From: Hyphomonadaceae bacterium
GTDB taxonomy: Bacteria > Pseudomonadota > Alphaproteobacteria > Caulobacterales > Aquidulcibacteraceae
DNA length: 64,000 nucleotides
Direction of reading: 5' to 3'
Assembly (NCBI GenBank): GCA_016791425.1
Contig: JAEUMQ010000001.1
Location: 499,138 to 563,137 of the forward strand
Part shown: piece by piece, positions 20,351-30,000 of the stretch
Layout of the letters: each line of letters starts with the position of its first letter
Position numbering within the stretch: position 1 is the stretch's first letter
Made by a program: the position numbers and the translations under genes
Notes under the pieces: model-generated
What the model saw: the letters and a program-made list of their open reading frames with translations, nothing else
What the model was told of the DNA's origin: nothing
The model's database searches: none

Positions 20351-21175
20351 TTGGACCTGATGGGGCTGTTGAAGGCCGCGATTTTGGGCGTGGTGCAGGG
20401 TCTTACGGAGTTCCTGCCCGTCTCCTCCACCGGCCACCTGCTGATCGGCGCCGAGCTCCTCGGCTATGACGATCCCGGCGGCCTCTTCACGGTGATGATC
20501 CAGCTCGGCTCGATCCTCGCGATCATGTGGCTCTATCGGGAGAAGATATGGAACGTGGTCGTCGGGCTTCCCACCAGGCCCGAGGCGCGCCGTTTCGCCC
20601 TCATGCTCTTCCTCGCCTTCCTGCCCGCGGTCGGCATCGGCATCTTCGCGGCCGGCTACGTGAAGGAGGTGCTGTACGAGAGCTTCAACGTGATCGCCTG
20701 GGCTCTGATCCTCGGCGGCGTGGCGATGCTGCTCATCGAGCGCTTCCGCCCCGCGCCCAAGGTCGTCGATGTCGATCAGACGCCGATCGCGCGCGCCATC
20801 GGCATCGGCGTGTTCCAATGCTTGGCGCTCATCCCCGGCGTGTCGCGCTCCGGCGCCACGATCTTCGGCGGCCTCATCCTCGGCCTCGACCGTCGCGCCG
20901 CCGCCGAATTCTCCTTCTTCCTCGCCATGCCGACCATGGCCGCCGCCTTCGTCCACGACGCCTGGGAGCTGCGCGAGGCCCATGTCAGCGAGGGCCGCAT
21001 CGCCGAGATCGCCGTCGGCTTCGTGATGGCCTTCATCTCCGCTGCTGTGGTTGTGAAGCCCTTCCTTGGCTTCGTGACGCGCGTCGGCTTCGCGCCCTTC
21101 GCCTATTATCGCATCGGGATCGGCGCATTGATGCTCGCGGCGATGTACTTCCTCAATTGGGGCGTCCATGCCTAG
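20351..21175 (+). CDS. uppP: Undecaprenyl-diphosphatase
   Basis: An integral membrane enzyme (274 residues) that dephosphorylates undecaprenyl diphosphate to recycle the lipid carrier for peptidoglycan and O-antigen. The BacA-type motifs GLTEFLPVSSTGHL near the N-terminus and PGVSRSGATIFGG in the second half carry the catalytic residues. About eight membrane segments are visible. The TTG at 20351 is preferred because GGGAGGGG ends three bases before it; an ATG at 20360 (MGLLKAAILG) and one at 20321 are alternatives. It is divergent from gltD. Confidence 0.95.
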   Translation: MDLMGLLKAAILGVVQGLTEFLPVSSTGHLLIGAELLGYDDPGGLFTVMIQLGSILAIMWLYREKIWNVVVGLPTRPEARRFALMLFLAFLPAVGIGIFAAGYVKEVLYESFNVIAWALILGGVAMLLIERFRPAPKVVDVDQTPIARAIGIGVFQCLALIPGVSRSGATIFGGLILGLDRRAAAEFSFFLAMPTMAAAFVHDAWELREAHVSEGRIAEIAVGFVMAFISAAVVVKPFLGFVTRVGFAPFAYYRIGIGALMLAAMYFLNWGVHA

Positions 21176-21180
21176 CCGCC

Positions 21181-21693
21181 ATGGCTGAAATCTGGACGAT
21201 CGGCTACGAGCACGTCGGCCAGGCGGATTTAATCCGCCTACTGACGGATGCGAAGATCGCAATCGTCCTTGATGTCCGCGAACTGCCGAATTCGCGCCGC
21301 GCCGGCTTTTCCCGCCGCCAATTGCAGGCCGGCCTGCAGGAAGCCGGCATCGCCTACAGGCACCTGAAGCTGCTCGGCACGCCGAAGGCCGGCCGCGACG
21401 CCAACAAGCGCCGCGATTGGCAAACGTTCGAGAAAATCGTCGAAGGCGCGCTCGATCGTCCGGAGGCGGAGCTTCAGCTCCTCGAGGCCGCCGAGATCGC
21501 TCAGGCGCAGCGCGCCTGCCTTCTATGTCTGGAAACCGATTGGACCCATTGCCACCGCGCCGAGATCGTCCGCCGCCTTAAGGCCAAGGGCGCGATCACG
21601 CAGGCGCATCACCTGTCGCCGGTCGGGGCAGCAGCGCCTGGCCAGCAATCGCCAAAAGCGCGATCCAGAAAGCCCCGAACGCCAAGGTCATGA
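21181..21693 (+). CDS. DUF488 family protein
   Basis: A soluble protein of 170 residues. DUF488 proteins are conserved and of uncertain function, sometimes linked to stress. The pattern IWTIGYEHVGQADLIRLL, the DVRELPNSRRAGFSRRQL segment and the C-terminal CLLCLETDWTHCHR, with its Cys-x2-Cys and Cys-His pair, are typical. It starts six bases after uppP. The C-terminal 30 residues are basic and overlap the 3' end of a convergent membrane-protein gene by about 98 bases. Confidence 0.85.
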   Translation: MAEIWTIGYEHVGQADLIRLLTDAKIAIVLDVRELPNSRRAGFSRRQLQAGLQEAGIAYRHLKLLGTPKAGRDANKRRDWQTFEKIVEGALDRPEAELQLLEAAEIAQAQRACLLCLETDWTHCHRAEIVRRLKAKGAITQAHHLSPVGAAAPGQQSPKARSRKPRTPRS

Positions 21694-22312
21694 ACGGAGC
21701 GCGCGCCTCGTCGAACGCTGCCCCGACCATCGCCAGCGTCGCCAGCGCCGCGATCGTCGCCAGTGCAAAGCGGCGCCGCGGCGGCGCAAGCGCCACGCCC
21801 GCGATCACCGCTGCGTAGACGCCCAGCGACGCGTTCTTCACCCAGTACCCGATCGCCAGCGCCGGCAGGTGCGGCGTTGCCGCCTCGATGTCCTGCGTGA
21901 TGCGCAATTGCGTCGCCGTCTCCAGCGCATCCCCGAGCGCCGCCAGCACGACGGCCCCGATCGCCGCGAGCGCGACATGCGTGCGCCACGGCCCCGAAAG
22001 CGCGATCGCCGCCGCGATCAGGAACGCCGCATAGACCGGAATGAACGCGTAAAGATCGAGCCTGTTCGCCGCGTCCATCGCCGTCACGATCGGCGCCCGG
22101 CATACGCCCGCCGGCGCGCTGAATACGGCGATGAGATCGTCCATCGTGCGCGCCAGCTGGAAACGCGACAGCGTGTCGGATGCGCCGCACCCGGACGAAA
22201 TGGCCGCACGTACGGGCTCCAGCGTCCGGAATCCGATGAATACTCCGAGCGTAGCCAGTCCCAGCCCCGTCGCCGCCATCGCGGCCCGTCTGTCCGGAAC
22301 CGCCGCGCTCAC
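21596..22312 (-). CDS. Hypothetical multi-span membrane protein
   Basis: 238 residues with about six membrane segments (for example AATGLGLATLGVFIGF, FIPVYAAFLIAAAIAL, AAIGAVVLAALGDAL, ALATIAALATLAMVGAAF). No family recognised. The GTG at 22312 is chosen: GGAG lies five bases before it and it overlaps the upstream SDR stop as GTGA. The 3' end lies antisense to the DUF488 tail over about 98 bases, unusually long for this compact genome. Confidence 0.72.
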   Translation of the reverse strand: MSAAVPDRRAAMAATGLGLATLGVFIGFRTLEPVRAAISSGCGASDTLSRFQLARTMDDLIAVFSAPAGVCRAPIVTAMDAANRLDLYAFIPVYAAFLIAAAIALSGPWRTHVALAAIGAVVLAALGDALETATQLRITQDIEAATPHLPALAIGYWVKNASLGVYAAVIAGVALAPPRRRFALATIAALATLAMVGAAFDEARAPFMTLAFGAFWIALLAIAGQALLPRPATGDAPA

Positions 22313-23274
22313 GCAGGCTCCGCCTCGAACTGCCCGTGCGGCCGGAAGCGCCACAGATAGGAGGGCGCGACCGCCTCGATCGTCTCAAGCTCCCCCACGC
22401 CGAGCGCCGCGAAGCCGGGCATGTCGGCCCCGGCGACATTGTCCTTCCGCAGCATCGCGACCTGGTCGCCGGTCAGCGGCGGGCCCGCGAACGGATTGAG
22501 CTTAAAGATCGCGTCAAGCAGCATGCCCTTGATCTGCGCGATGAAGAGCGGAACCGGAAAGAGGAAGCGCGGCCGCGCCGCCTGCTTCAGCGTGAACGCG
22601 ATGAGCTCCCGCATCGTGTAGACGCGCGGACCGCCGAGTTCATAGGTGCGCCCGCGCGCATCGATCCGCCCGAGCGCCGCCAGCACGCCCTTCGCGACGT
22701 CGCCGACATAGGCCGGCTGCAGCTTCGTCCGTCCACCGATCAAAGGCATGACCGGCATGAACTTCGCCATGTCCGCGAAGCGGTTGAAGAAGGAATCCTC
22801 CGGCCCGAAGATGATCGAGGGCCTGAGGATCGTCGCAGTCGGGACCTTTGCGCGGATATAATCCTCCGCCTCGCCCTTCGTGCGCCAATAGCGCGACTTG
22901 GCCTTGGCGCCTGCGCCGATCGCGGAGACGTGCACGAACCGCGTGATCCCGCGCGCCGCCGCGGCGTCCGCGATGGCTTCCGCGCCCTTCACGTGCAGCT
23001 CGGAGAAATTCTGCGTGCCCTTCTCATGGAGGAGCCCAACGCAATTCACCACGGCGTCGGCGCCTTCGAGCGCGCGGGCCACCGAATCCGAAAACCGGAG
23101 ATTGGCCTGCACGAGCTGGATCTGCCCGACCCCGCCCATGACGCGCAGGTCCGCCCCCAGGTGCGGCCGGCGCATCGGCACGCGCACGCGGGCGCCTGCC
23201 TTGGCCAACGCCCGCACGATCTGCTTGCCGAGAAAGCCCGATCCCCCGAACACGACGACGAGTTCGCCCTGCAT
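22309..23274 (-). CDS. NAD(P)-binding SDR, complex I NDUFA9-like family
   Basis: An extended short-chain dehydrogenase/reductase of 321 residues. The Rossmann glycine motif VVFGGSGFLGKQIV opens the protein at MQGELV (23274), with HVSAIGAG and the weak YWRTKGEAE in place of a full YxxxK site. Homologues in alphaproteobacteria are called complex I NDUFA9 subunit family after a mitochondrial accessory subunit that binds NADPH. The role here is unknown: quinone handling or epimerase chemistry are possible. The upstream frame to 23400 has no feature, so the later start is used. Confidence 0.88.
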   Translation of the reverse strand: MQGELVVVFGGSGFLGKQIVRALAKAGARVRVPMRRPHLGADLRVMGGVGQIQLVQANLRFSDSVARALEGADAVVNCVGLLHEKGTQNFSELHVKGAEAIADAAAARGITRFVHVSAIGAGAKAKSRYWRTKGEAEDYIRAKVPTATILRPSIIFGPEDSFFNRFADMAKFMPVMPLIGGRTKLQPAYVGDVAKGVLAALGRIDARGRTYELGGPRVYTMRELIAFTLKQAARPRFLFPVPLFIAQIKGMLLDAIFKLNPFAGPPLTGDQVAMLRKDNVAGADMPGFAALGVGELETIEAVAPSYLWRFRPHGQFEAEPA

Positions 23275-23435
23275 TCCCGCTCCCTGCTTGCGCACCGGGG
23301 TATGCTCCGGACCGGCCCGGATGTCTATGCGCGACGAGGCCGCGCCAAATCCCGGCCCGCCGCTGCGGAAGATCGGCCCCGAAACGGAACGTCTGCGCAC
23401 AAACCGGCGTTGACCCCTCGGAACGCCAACAGGCG

Positions 23436-23471
23436 CCGACCAACGCCAATAAGCCGACCCACGCCAATAAG
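23436..23471 (+). repeat. Tandem 18-base repeat upstream of the small secreted protein
   Basis: Two copies of CCGACCMACGCCAATAAG (23436-23453 and 23454-23471) stand end to end, with a diverged third copy just before (23417-23435, containing AACGCCAACAGG). They end 17 bases before the 23489 start codon, so they lie in the 5' leader of that gene. Confidence 0.55.
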
Positions 23472-23488
23472 CCGAAAGGGGAATTCAG

Positions 23489-23809
23489 ATGAAGTCACGC
23501 CACATGGGCGCCGCCGCCTTCGCCCTCGCGCTCGCCCAGCTCGCAGCCGCGCCCGCCTACGCCGAACAAGCCGCCGCCGGGTTCCGCGCGCCAGCGCCGC
23601 AAACCTTCACCGCGCAGGATCTACAGCACTATGGGCTCGACCGCACGGCCGCCGAACGCGCCGTCGCCCTGCAGAACCAGGGCTATGAGATCAAGGTGCT
23701 GTCCGAAGCCGAAGCCCAGCGCTACCAGGCCGGCATCACCGACAATCAATGGCTCCTGCTCGGCATCCTCGCCGGCGTGATCGTCATCGCCGTGGCCGTC
23801 TCTGATTGA
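23489..23809 (+). CDS. Small secreted protein with a C-terminal membrane anchor (PA2779-like architecture)
   Basis: 106 residues. A signal peptide ends near AAPAYAEQAAA, a helical segment follows (HYGLDRTAAERAVALQNQGYEI), and one membrane span ends the protein (QWLLLGILAGVIVIAVAV). The layout and position match the PA2779-type partner found next to PA2778-type cysteine peptidases, but I cannot confirm homology without a search. It overlaps the downstream peptidase start as TTGA, so the two genes are coupled. GGGGAA upstream supports the start. Confidence 0.75.
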   Translation: MKSRHMGAAAFALALAQLAAAPAYAEQAAAGFRAPAPQTFTAQDLQHYGLDRTAAERAVALQNQGYEIKVLSEAEAQRYQAGITDNQWLLLGILAGVIVIAVAVSD

Positions 23810-24519
23810 GGCGCCTCGCCGCACTGCTGCTGCTGCCGCTCGCCCTTGCGGGATGCGCGGTCAATCCGAACCCGGACGTTGACGCATTCGCGCACGCGAG
23901 CGGCCGCAACAGCTTCGAAGTGTTCGACCGCCGGCTAGAGACGACATCGCAGGCGCTGGTCCTGCCGGTTGAACACGACCGTCAGACCGAAGGCCCCTCC
24001 TGCGGCGCTCACGCGCTCGCCAGCGTCGTCAACTACTGGCGCGGCCCGGGGACGCTCGACGGCGGCGCGCTCTATCGCAGCTCCCCGCCCGCGAACGAGA
24101 GCGGCTATTCCATGGCCGAGCTCATGGCGCTCGCGCGCGCCAACCGCCTGCAGGCGAGCGGCGTGCGCCTGCCGCGGGAAGGCATCGTCGCCGAGCTCGA
24201 GCGCGGCCGACCGGTGCTCGTGCCGGTGCGCCTGCCCTCGATCTACGTGCAGCAGCGCCAATTGCCCGGCGGCGACGCGCCCGTCCTCGGTCTGGTGCGC
24301 AACACCTTCATCTACCGCGCCGGTCGCGTCTCCGAATGGAGTCGCCTCGCAATGGTCGATCACTATCTGCTCGTGGTCGGCTATGAAGGAGACACCTTCG
24401 TCGTCGTCGAACCGGTGATGGGCTATCGCACCATGAGCTCCGCGAAACTGGCTCGCTACCGCACAGCCTTCGGCGACGCCGCCATGGTGTTCTCAGCGCG
24501 CACGCCGCGTCGGCGCTGA
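23806..24519 (+). CDS. Lipoprotein C39-like cysteine peptidase (TTG start)
   Basis: 237 residues. The lipobox LALAGC after the signal segment MRRLAALLLLPLALAGC marks an outer-leaflet lipoprotein. The papain-like fold has Cys in EGPSCGAHALASVVNYW near residue 66 and His in MVDHYLLVVGYEGDTF near residue 183, with VVVEPVMGYRTM after it. The C39 family normally trims leader peptides of bacteriocins and other export substrates. The start is TTG, overlapping the upstream TGA. With the 23489 gene it forms a two-gene secreted-peptidase module; the substrate is unknown. Confidence 0.83.
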   Translation: MRRLAALLLLPLALAGCAVNPNPDVDAFAHASGRNSFEVFDRRLETTSQALVLPVEHDRQTEGPSCGAHALASVVNYWRGPGTLDGGALYRSSPPANESGYSMAELMALARANRLQASGVRLPREGIVAELERGRPVLVPVRLPSIYVQQRQLPGGDAPVLGLVRNTFIYRAGRVSEWSRLAMVDHYLLVVGYEGDTFVVVEPVMGYRTMSSAKLARYRTAFGDAAMVFSARTPRRR

Positions 24520-24523
24520 CGCC

Positions 24524-25360
24524 TCAGCGATAGAATTCCGTGCGCCGATCTCGGAAGAAGCCCCACGCGGCCCGATGCGTCGCGAGCGCGTCGAGTTCGA
24601 ACGCGTGCACGATCACGCCCTCTTCGGTGCGCCCCAGCTCTTTCACCAGATCGCCGCGATGATTGGCGATAAACGCCGAGCCGTAATAGGATTGTCCGGT
24701 CGCCTCCGTTCCGATGCGGTTGGACGCGACCACAGGCGCGATGTTCGAGACCGCATGCCCCTGCATCGCGCGCCGCCACGGCTCGCGCGTGTCGAGCGAC
24801 GGATCATGCGGCTCCGACCCGATCGCGGTCGGGTAAAAGAGCACTTCCGCGCCCTGAAGCGCCATCGCGCGCGCGGCTTCAGGAAACCACTGATCCCAGC
24901 AGATTCCGACGCCGATCTTGGCGCCAAAAACGTCCCAGACCTTGAATCCAGTATCTCCCGGCCGGAAATAATACTTCTCCTGATAGCCGGGCCCGTCGGG
25001 AATATGGCTCTTGCGATAGACGCCCATCAGCGCCCCGTCCGCCCCGATCATCGCCAGCGAATTGTAATAGGCCGGCCCGTCGCGCTCGAAAAACGACGTC
25101 GGCAGCGCGACCTTCAATTCCTTCGCGAGCTTCTGCATCGCCAGCACCGCCTTGTGCTCGCCAACCGGCTTCGCGTTCGCGAACCAGCGCTCCTCCTGCG
25201 CCACGCAGAAATACGGCCCCTCGAACAGCTCCGGCGGCAGGATCACCTGCGCGCCCTGCTTCGCAGCCTCGCGCGCGAGCGCGCTCACCTTCGCGATGTT
25301 CGCGTCGATGTCCTCGCCGAACGCGGCCTGCATCGCCGCGACCTTAAGCGTGCGCGTCAT
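24524..25360 (-). CDS. aguB: N-carbamoylputrescine amidase
   Basis: A nitrilase-superfamily enzyme (278 residues) that hydrolyses N-carbamoylputrescine to putrescine, CO2 and ammonia. The Glu-Lys-Cys triad is visible in PPELFEGPYFC, YRKSHIPDGPGYQEKYYF and GVGICWDQWFPE. The last motif and DTREPWRRAMQGHA match the AguB group more than other nitrilases. The start overlaps the DsbA-fold gene stop as ATGA. With aguA 5' of that gene, the pathway agmatine, N-carbamoylputrescine, putrescine is complete. Confidence 0.93.
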   Translation of the reverse strand: MTRTLKVAAMQAAFGEDIDANIAKVSALAREAAKQGAQVILPPELFEGPYFCVAQEERWFANAKPVGEHKAVLAMQKLAKELKVALPTSFFERDGPAYYNSLAMIGADGALMGVYRKSHIPDGPGYQEKYYFRPGDTGFKVWDVFGAKIGVGICWDQWFPEAARAMALQGAEVLFYPTAIGSEPHDPSLDTREPWRRAMQGHAVSNIAPVVASNRIGTEATGQSYYGSAFIANHRGDLVKELGRTEEGVIVHAFELDALATHRAAWGFFRDRRTEFYR

Positions 25361-25980
25361 ATGGCTCCCAACCGTTCTTTTGGCGCGTGATCCTTCGCCC
25401 AATCGAGCGCGGCCTCCAGCCGATCATTGCCCCAGAAGACTTCCCCGTCCGCGCACACGAAAGTCGGCGCGCCGAACACGCCGGCCTTCTCCGCCTCTTC
25501 CGTCGCGGCCCGCAGCGCGCCCTTCACCTCGTCGCTTTGCGCGCGCGCAATCACTGCATCAGCGTCCTGCACCACTCGCTTCAACGCTTCGCGCATGACG
25601 TCCGGCTCGGAGATCTGCGCGCCCTCGCCGAACGCCATCGTGAACGCCTCCCGCACGAACGCCGGCCGATCCTCAACTGCAAGCGCCGTCGCGCATCGCG
25701 CCGCAAGCAGGCTGTTCTGCGGAAACGGATCCGGCAGCTTGAACGCGATCTCCAGCGCGCCGCAGATGCGCTCCATGTCGCGGATCATGTAGCGCCCGCG
25801 CCCGGGGAAGAGGTTGAACGGCGAAGTGTTCATGCCTTGGTTCTTGAAGATGGGCCCGAGCAGCAGCGGCCGCCAGATGAGCGCCACGCCGCGCTTGGCC
25901 GCCTCCGCCTCCGCGCGCATGACGGCCGGATAGGTGTAGGTCGAGGCGAACTCGAGCCAGAACGTCACAACCGGGCTCAC
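25357..25980 (-). CDS. DsbA-fold 2-hydroxychromene-2-carboxylate isomerase-like protein
   Basis: 207 residues of thioredoxin/kappa-GST fold, opening VVTFWLEFASTYTYPAVMR. The Ser-Thr-Tyr segment takes the place of the CxxC active site, as in kappa GST and HCCA isomerase. The late segment KAGVFGAPTFVCADGEVFWGNDRL is typical of the family. The start is GTG at 25980, overlapping the aguA stop as GTGA with GGAG upstream. It is coupled to both agu genes, although no glutathione step is known in that pathway; its role there is unexplained. Confidence 0.85.
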   Translation of the reverse strand: MSPVVTFWLEFASTYTYPAVMRAEAEAAKRGVALIWRPLLLGPIFKNQGMNTSPFNLFPGRGRYMIRDMERICGALEIAFKLPDPFPQNSLLAARCATALAVEDRPAFVREAFTMAFGEGAQISEPDVMREALKRVVQDADAVIARAQSDEVKGALRAATEEAEKAGVFGAPTFVCADGEVFWGNDRLEAALDWAKDHAPKERLGAI

Positions 25981-26975
25981 AGGCGCGGCTCCTGCTGCGT
26001 GATGCAATGGAACGAGCCGCCGCCCGACAGGATCGCGTTCGACTTGAGACCGATCACGCGATGGTCGGGAAACACCCCCTTCAGCGCCTCCACCGCCCCC
26101 TCGCCGCGCGCATTATAGACCGGCACGACCACCGTCCCCACACCGATGAGGAAATTCATATGCGAGGCCGCCATCGCCCCGCCGTCCTCGTCCTGCACCA
26201 GCCCAGGAGATGGAATGCGCACAACTTCCAGCTTCCGTCCCTGCGCATCCTCCATGCCCGCGAGCGCGTGCGCGATGTCGTCCAGAACCTCCGCATTCGG
26301 ATCATCGCCGCCCGGCGCCTGGCACACCACGCGCGCGTCCCCCACGAACCGCGCCAGATTATCGATGTGCCCGTCCGTGTGATCACCCGCGAGGCCCTCA
26401 TCGAGCCAGAGCACTTTCTTCGCCCCCAGCGCCGCGCGCAAAGCCTCCTCGGCCTTCGCTTCGGTCCAACCAGGATTGCGGTTCGGATTGAGCAGGCATT
26501 GCCGCGTGGTCAGGAACGCGCCTGCGCCGTCGCCTTCCACCGCGCCGCCTTCCAGCACGAAGTCGTGCGCGATGAAGCGCGTCTTGGCACGCTCGGCGAT
26601 GCGGCCCGCGAGCGTGTCGTCGCCTTCAAGCTCGTACTTGCCGCCCCAGCCATTGAACCGGAACCCGATCGCGACCGCCTCGCCGTTGCGCCGTGCGAAG
26701 ATGGGCCCAGTGTCCCTGAGCCAAATGTCGCCAAACGGCTCCGGCAGCACCGTGGCGGCCGCGCCCAGCGCCGCGTTCGCCGACGCCATCGCCTCCTCGC
26801 CGGTCGCCAGAACGCGGACATTGTCGCCCGCGCCGTCGTCGGCGAGCGCGCGCACCATGGCCGCGACCTCCTCGCGCGCCGGCGCGAGGTTCTCCCGCCA
26901 GAGCGAGCCGTCCGACGGCCACGCCGTCCACAGCGCCCGCCGCGGCGCCCATTCGGCCGGGATGAAGATGCTCAT
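25977..26975 (-). CDS. aguA: Agmatine deiminase
   Basis: A guanidine-modifying enzyme (332 residues) that converts agmatine to N-carbamoylputrescine and ammonia. The peptidylarginine-deiminase-like fold shows FGDIWLRDTGPIF, EGGAVEGDGAG, GDHTDGHIDNLARF and the catalytic Cys in GGGSFHCITQQEPRL at the C-terminus. The start at MSIFIPAEWAPR (26975) is supported by GGAGAGG just upstream; the ATG at 26990 would place that ribosome site inside the gene. It is first in a three-gene coupled operon with the DsbA-fold gene and aguB. Confidence 0.95.
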   Translation of the reverse strand: MSIFIPAEWAPRRALWTAWPSDGSLWRENLAPAREEVAAMVRALADDGAGDNVRVLATGEEAMASANAALGAAATVLPEPFGDIWLRDTGPIFARRNGEAVAIGFRFNGWGGKYELEGDDTLAGRIAERAKTRFIAHDFVLEGGAVEGDGAGAFLTTRQCLLNPNRNPGWTEAKAEEALRAALGAKKVLWLDEGLAGDHTDGHIDNLARFVGDARVVCQAPGGDDPNAEVLDDIAHALAGMEDAQGRKLEVVRIPSPGLVQDEDGGAMAASHMNFLIGVGTVVVPVYNARGEGAVEALKGVFPDHRVIGLKSNAILSGGGSFHCITQQEPRL

Positions 26976-27034
26976 GCGCCTCTCCGACAAAGCGGATGCA
27001 GATGATGCGCCGGGGCCACGAGGTCAAGGAGCCC

Positions 27035-27065
27035 AAAGCAAACGGGCGGCCCGATGGGGCCGCCC
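27035..27065 (-). terminator. Intrinsic terminator after the TonB-dependent receptor gene
   Basis: GGGCGGCCC (27044-27052) and GGGCCGCCC (27057-27065) form a 9-bp stem; on the minus strand the stem is followed by GTTTGCTTT. It ends transcripts from the receptor gene before the aguA promoter region. Confidence 0.75.
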
Positions 27066-27092
27066 GCAGCATCTCCTCGCCGACGGCGCCGG

Positions 27093-30000
27093 TCAGAACT
27101 CGTAGCGGAGGCCGATCTGCACCACCCAGCGCGACTCGTTGGCGTTGATCTGCGGCGCCGAGTTGTATGGGCTCGAGGTGACGCCCGAGTAGCGATAGCG
27201 CTGGCACTGCAGCGGCGAGCTCAGCGTGGTCGTGCCGAGCGCGTTGGCGCACTCCGCGCTGGTGACCCGGCCGCTGTCGCGGCTGTTGGTGTATTCCTCC
27301 ACCACGCCCCACTCGGAATTGATGAGATTGAGCAGGTTCGAGATATCCAGCTGGATGCGGCCCTTGTGGCCCTCGAAGATGCTGGGGATCTCCTGGCTGA
27401 TCTGCAGGTCCATCTGCTGGATGTCGGGATTGTTGCCGAAGCTCTTCGGCACGATCCCGCCGGTCGGCAGCCCGAAGCGGTTCACGATGCCGGTGAAGGC
27501 GTCGAGGTCCGCCTGCGTGGCGAAGGTCACGAGCCCGCAATTGAGCCCGGTGCACGCCGCCATGTCCGGCACGTAGAGCAAGAGGTCCGACCCCGTCGTT
27601 GAGCCGCGATTGACCCCGAACACGGACGAACGTCCGCTCCCCGTCGGCCCCATCGTGAAATTGAGCGGCCGCCCGGTGCGGTTTTCCCCGAACAGCGAGA
27701 AGCGCGTCGGGTGGTCCTTGATGAACTCGTGCTCCCAGCTGACATCGATCTTGATGCTCTCTTCGATCTGGCCGGCGGAACGGCCCAGCGTCGCCAGATT
27801 GGGGTCGAGATCGGCGTATTGCTCGCCATAGAACCCGCTCGCGGTCGTGCCGAACTGCGCGTAGCCCCCGTAATCCTCGCCATCCTGGCGCGCATAGGAG
27901 AGCCCGAACCCGAGCCCGAGACTTTCCCATTCGCGCGCCACGCCGAGCGCCCAGGTGACCGACCAGCTCTCTTCCGTGGCGTCCATAGCGACGATGTCGC
28001 GATTGCCGTTCACGTTGGTGCGAGCGAGCATGCCGCGCGTCGCCCGATCGGCGTCGGCGATGTTGAGCCCGTCATACCGCAGCCGGCCGTCCGGAAGCCG
28101 TTGCTGGCCCGCGGTCACCCCCGCGGCAAGATCGGCCGCCGTCGGGTTCGCCACCTGCAGCAGCCGCGCCTTGGTGTCGGTGAAGACGACGCTGTGATTG
28201 CTGCGCGTGCCGACCAGATGCGCCGACCATTCGAATCCGAGCCAATCGACCTCGGCCGTGAGGTTCGCCTTCCAGTCCGACGGGATCCGGAAATTCGGAT
28301 GCAGCGCGTTGACCGTCTGCGAATTGGCGAGCGGCGAGCCTGCGTTCGCCGGATTGAGCGGATCGAACCGCGTCACCAGCGTCTGTGCGCTGTACGGCGC
28401 TCCATTGATCGTGCCCGTCGGCAGATCGAAGAAGAGCCGTGCATCGCTCTTGTTCACGTCGAGCAGGATCGCGCATTCGGCTGTCGTCAATGTCGTGCCG
28501 GAGAGGATCTCGCGGCAAGGGCCGGAGGCCTGCCGTTGGATATCGACGCCCGCGGTGAGCACGCCCGTGTTGGAAAAGCTGTTCGAGAGGAAGACGTCCG
28601 GCGCGCCGCCCGAAACGAGGCCGACGCCGCCCGACACGCTGTACCAATCCTGGTCGAAGTCGAACGAGACGCGCGGCATGATCACCGAGAGCCCGTCATA
28701 GGTCTCCTGGTTGCTGAAGCCGTTCCGCGCCGTGAAGTACGGATTGAACGCCGGCTTGTCGTCGGCCTCGTACCAATCGTACCGCACGCCGTAGGTGACG
28801 GTGAGCGCATCGCTGATGTCCCAGGCGTCCTGCAGGAAGAGACTGTGGATCGCGTAGGAGAAGGCCGCCGCCGCGTCGTTGGGATCGCCGCTCGCCGTGT
28901 TGCTGAACTGGAAGCGCGACATGCGCCCGCGATTGAACGCATCGATCGAGTCGAAATAGAAGATGCCGTCGCTTTGCGGGACGAAGAGATTGAAGATCTC
29001 GATCCCCTGGTACTGGTAGCCGGCCTTCAGCAGGTGGCTGCCCATGACGTACTCGCCCGTTCCGCTGAACTGCGTGTTCGTCGTGTCGAGCGAGTTGGCG
29101 TGGCGGTTGGAGTCCGGCCCGAAATCGATGATCGTCTTCGGCGTGCACGCCGATGCGCTGCCGACGATGTCGCCCAGCGCGCTCTCCAGGCAGATCTGCA
29201 CCGCGCCGAATTCCTGGCCGCTCGCCGGCTGCTGCCGGCGTCCGTAATCGCGGAAGCTCGCGCGCAGCTCGGTGGAGAGGTTTTCGGTCCAATCCGAGTT
29301 GAGCTGCAGCGTGTAGACTTCCTCGGTGTCCGCGGCGGCGTACCAGCTTGAGGAGAGATCGCCGCGATCGGCCGGGAAGTCGCGGATGATGAGCGAGGAT
29401 TCCGCCGAGCGGTACGACGCCGAAGCGCGATGATTGTCGGTGATGTTCCAGTCGAGCCTGAGCGAGGACTTCTCGTCCACGATCGGCGCCGTCGCCAGAT
29501 AGTCGCCGACCGGAAAGCTCGACGCCACGGCGTAATTGCCGACATAGCCGCGCCCCGCCACGCCGGGACTGATCACAGAATCGAATTCCGCCCGCGTCAG
29601 CGCCGTGCCCGGGCCGGCGATGCCGTTGAGCGTGTTGGCGAACCCTTCGTTCGCGAGCCCGCGCAGCGTCACGTCCGCCGAAGTGTAATACTCGTACGAG
29701 CCCGCAAAGAAGAGCTTGTCCTTGATCAGCGGCAACCCGAGGAAGCCGCCGTAATTCTCCTGCGTCACCGGGAAGCTCGACCGGTTCTGCCGGATCCGCT
29801 CCCCGACGAGGCCGTCATTCAAATAATTGACGAAGACCACGCCTTCGATCTCGTTGGTGCCTTCGCGCAGCACCATGTTGAGCGCGCCGCCGGTGAAGTC
29901 GCCGTTCGCGACATCGAACGGCACCGCCTGCACCGAGAATTGCGAGATCGCGTCGAGCGACACCGGGCCGCGCAGCGTGGAGAGGCCGTTGGTCACGAGG

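Noticed and set aside
23417-23471. A CRISPR-like repeat array
   Set aside because: Only two or three 18-base units stand directly end to end with no spacers; this is a simple tandem repeat.
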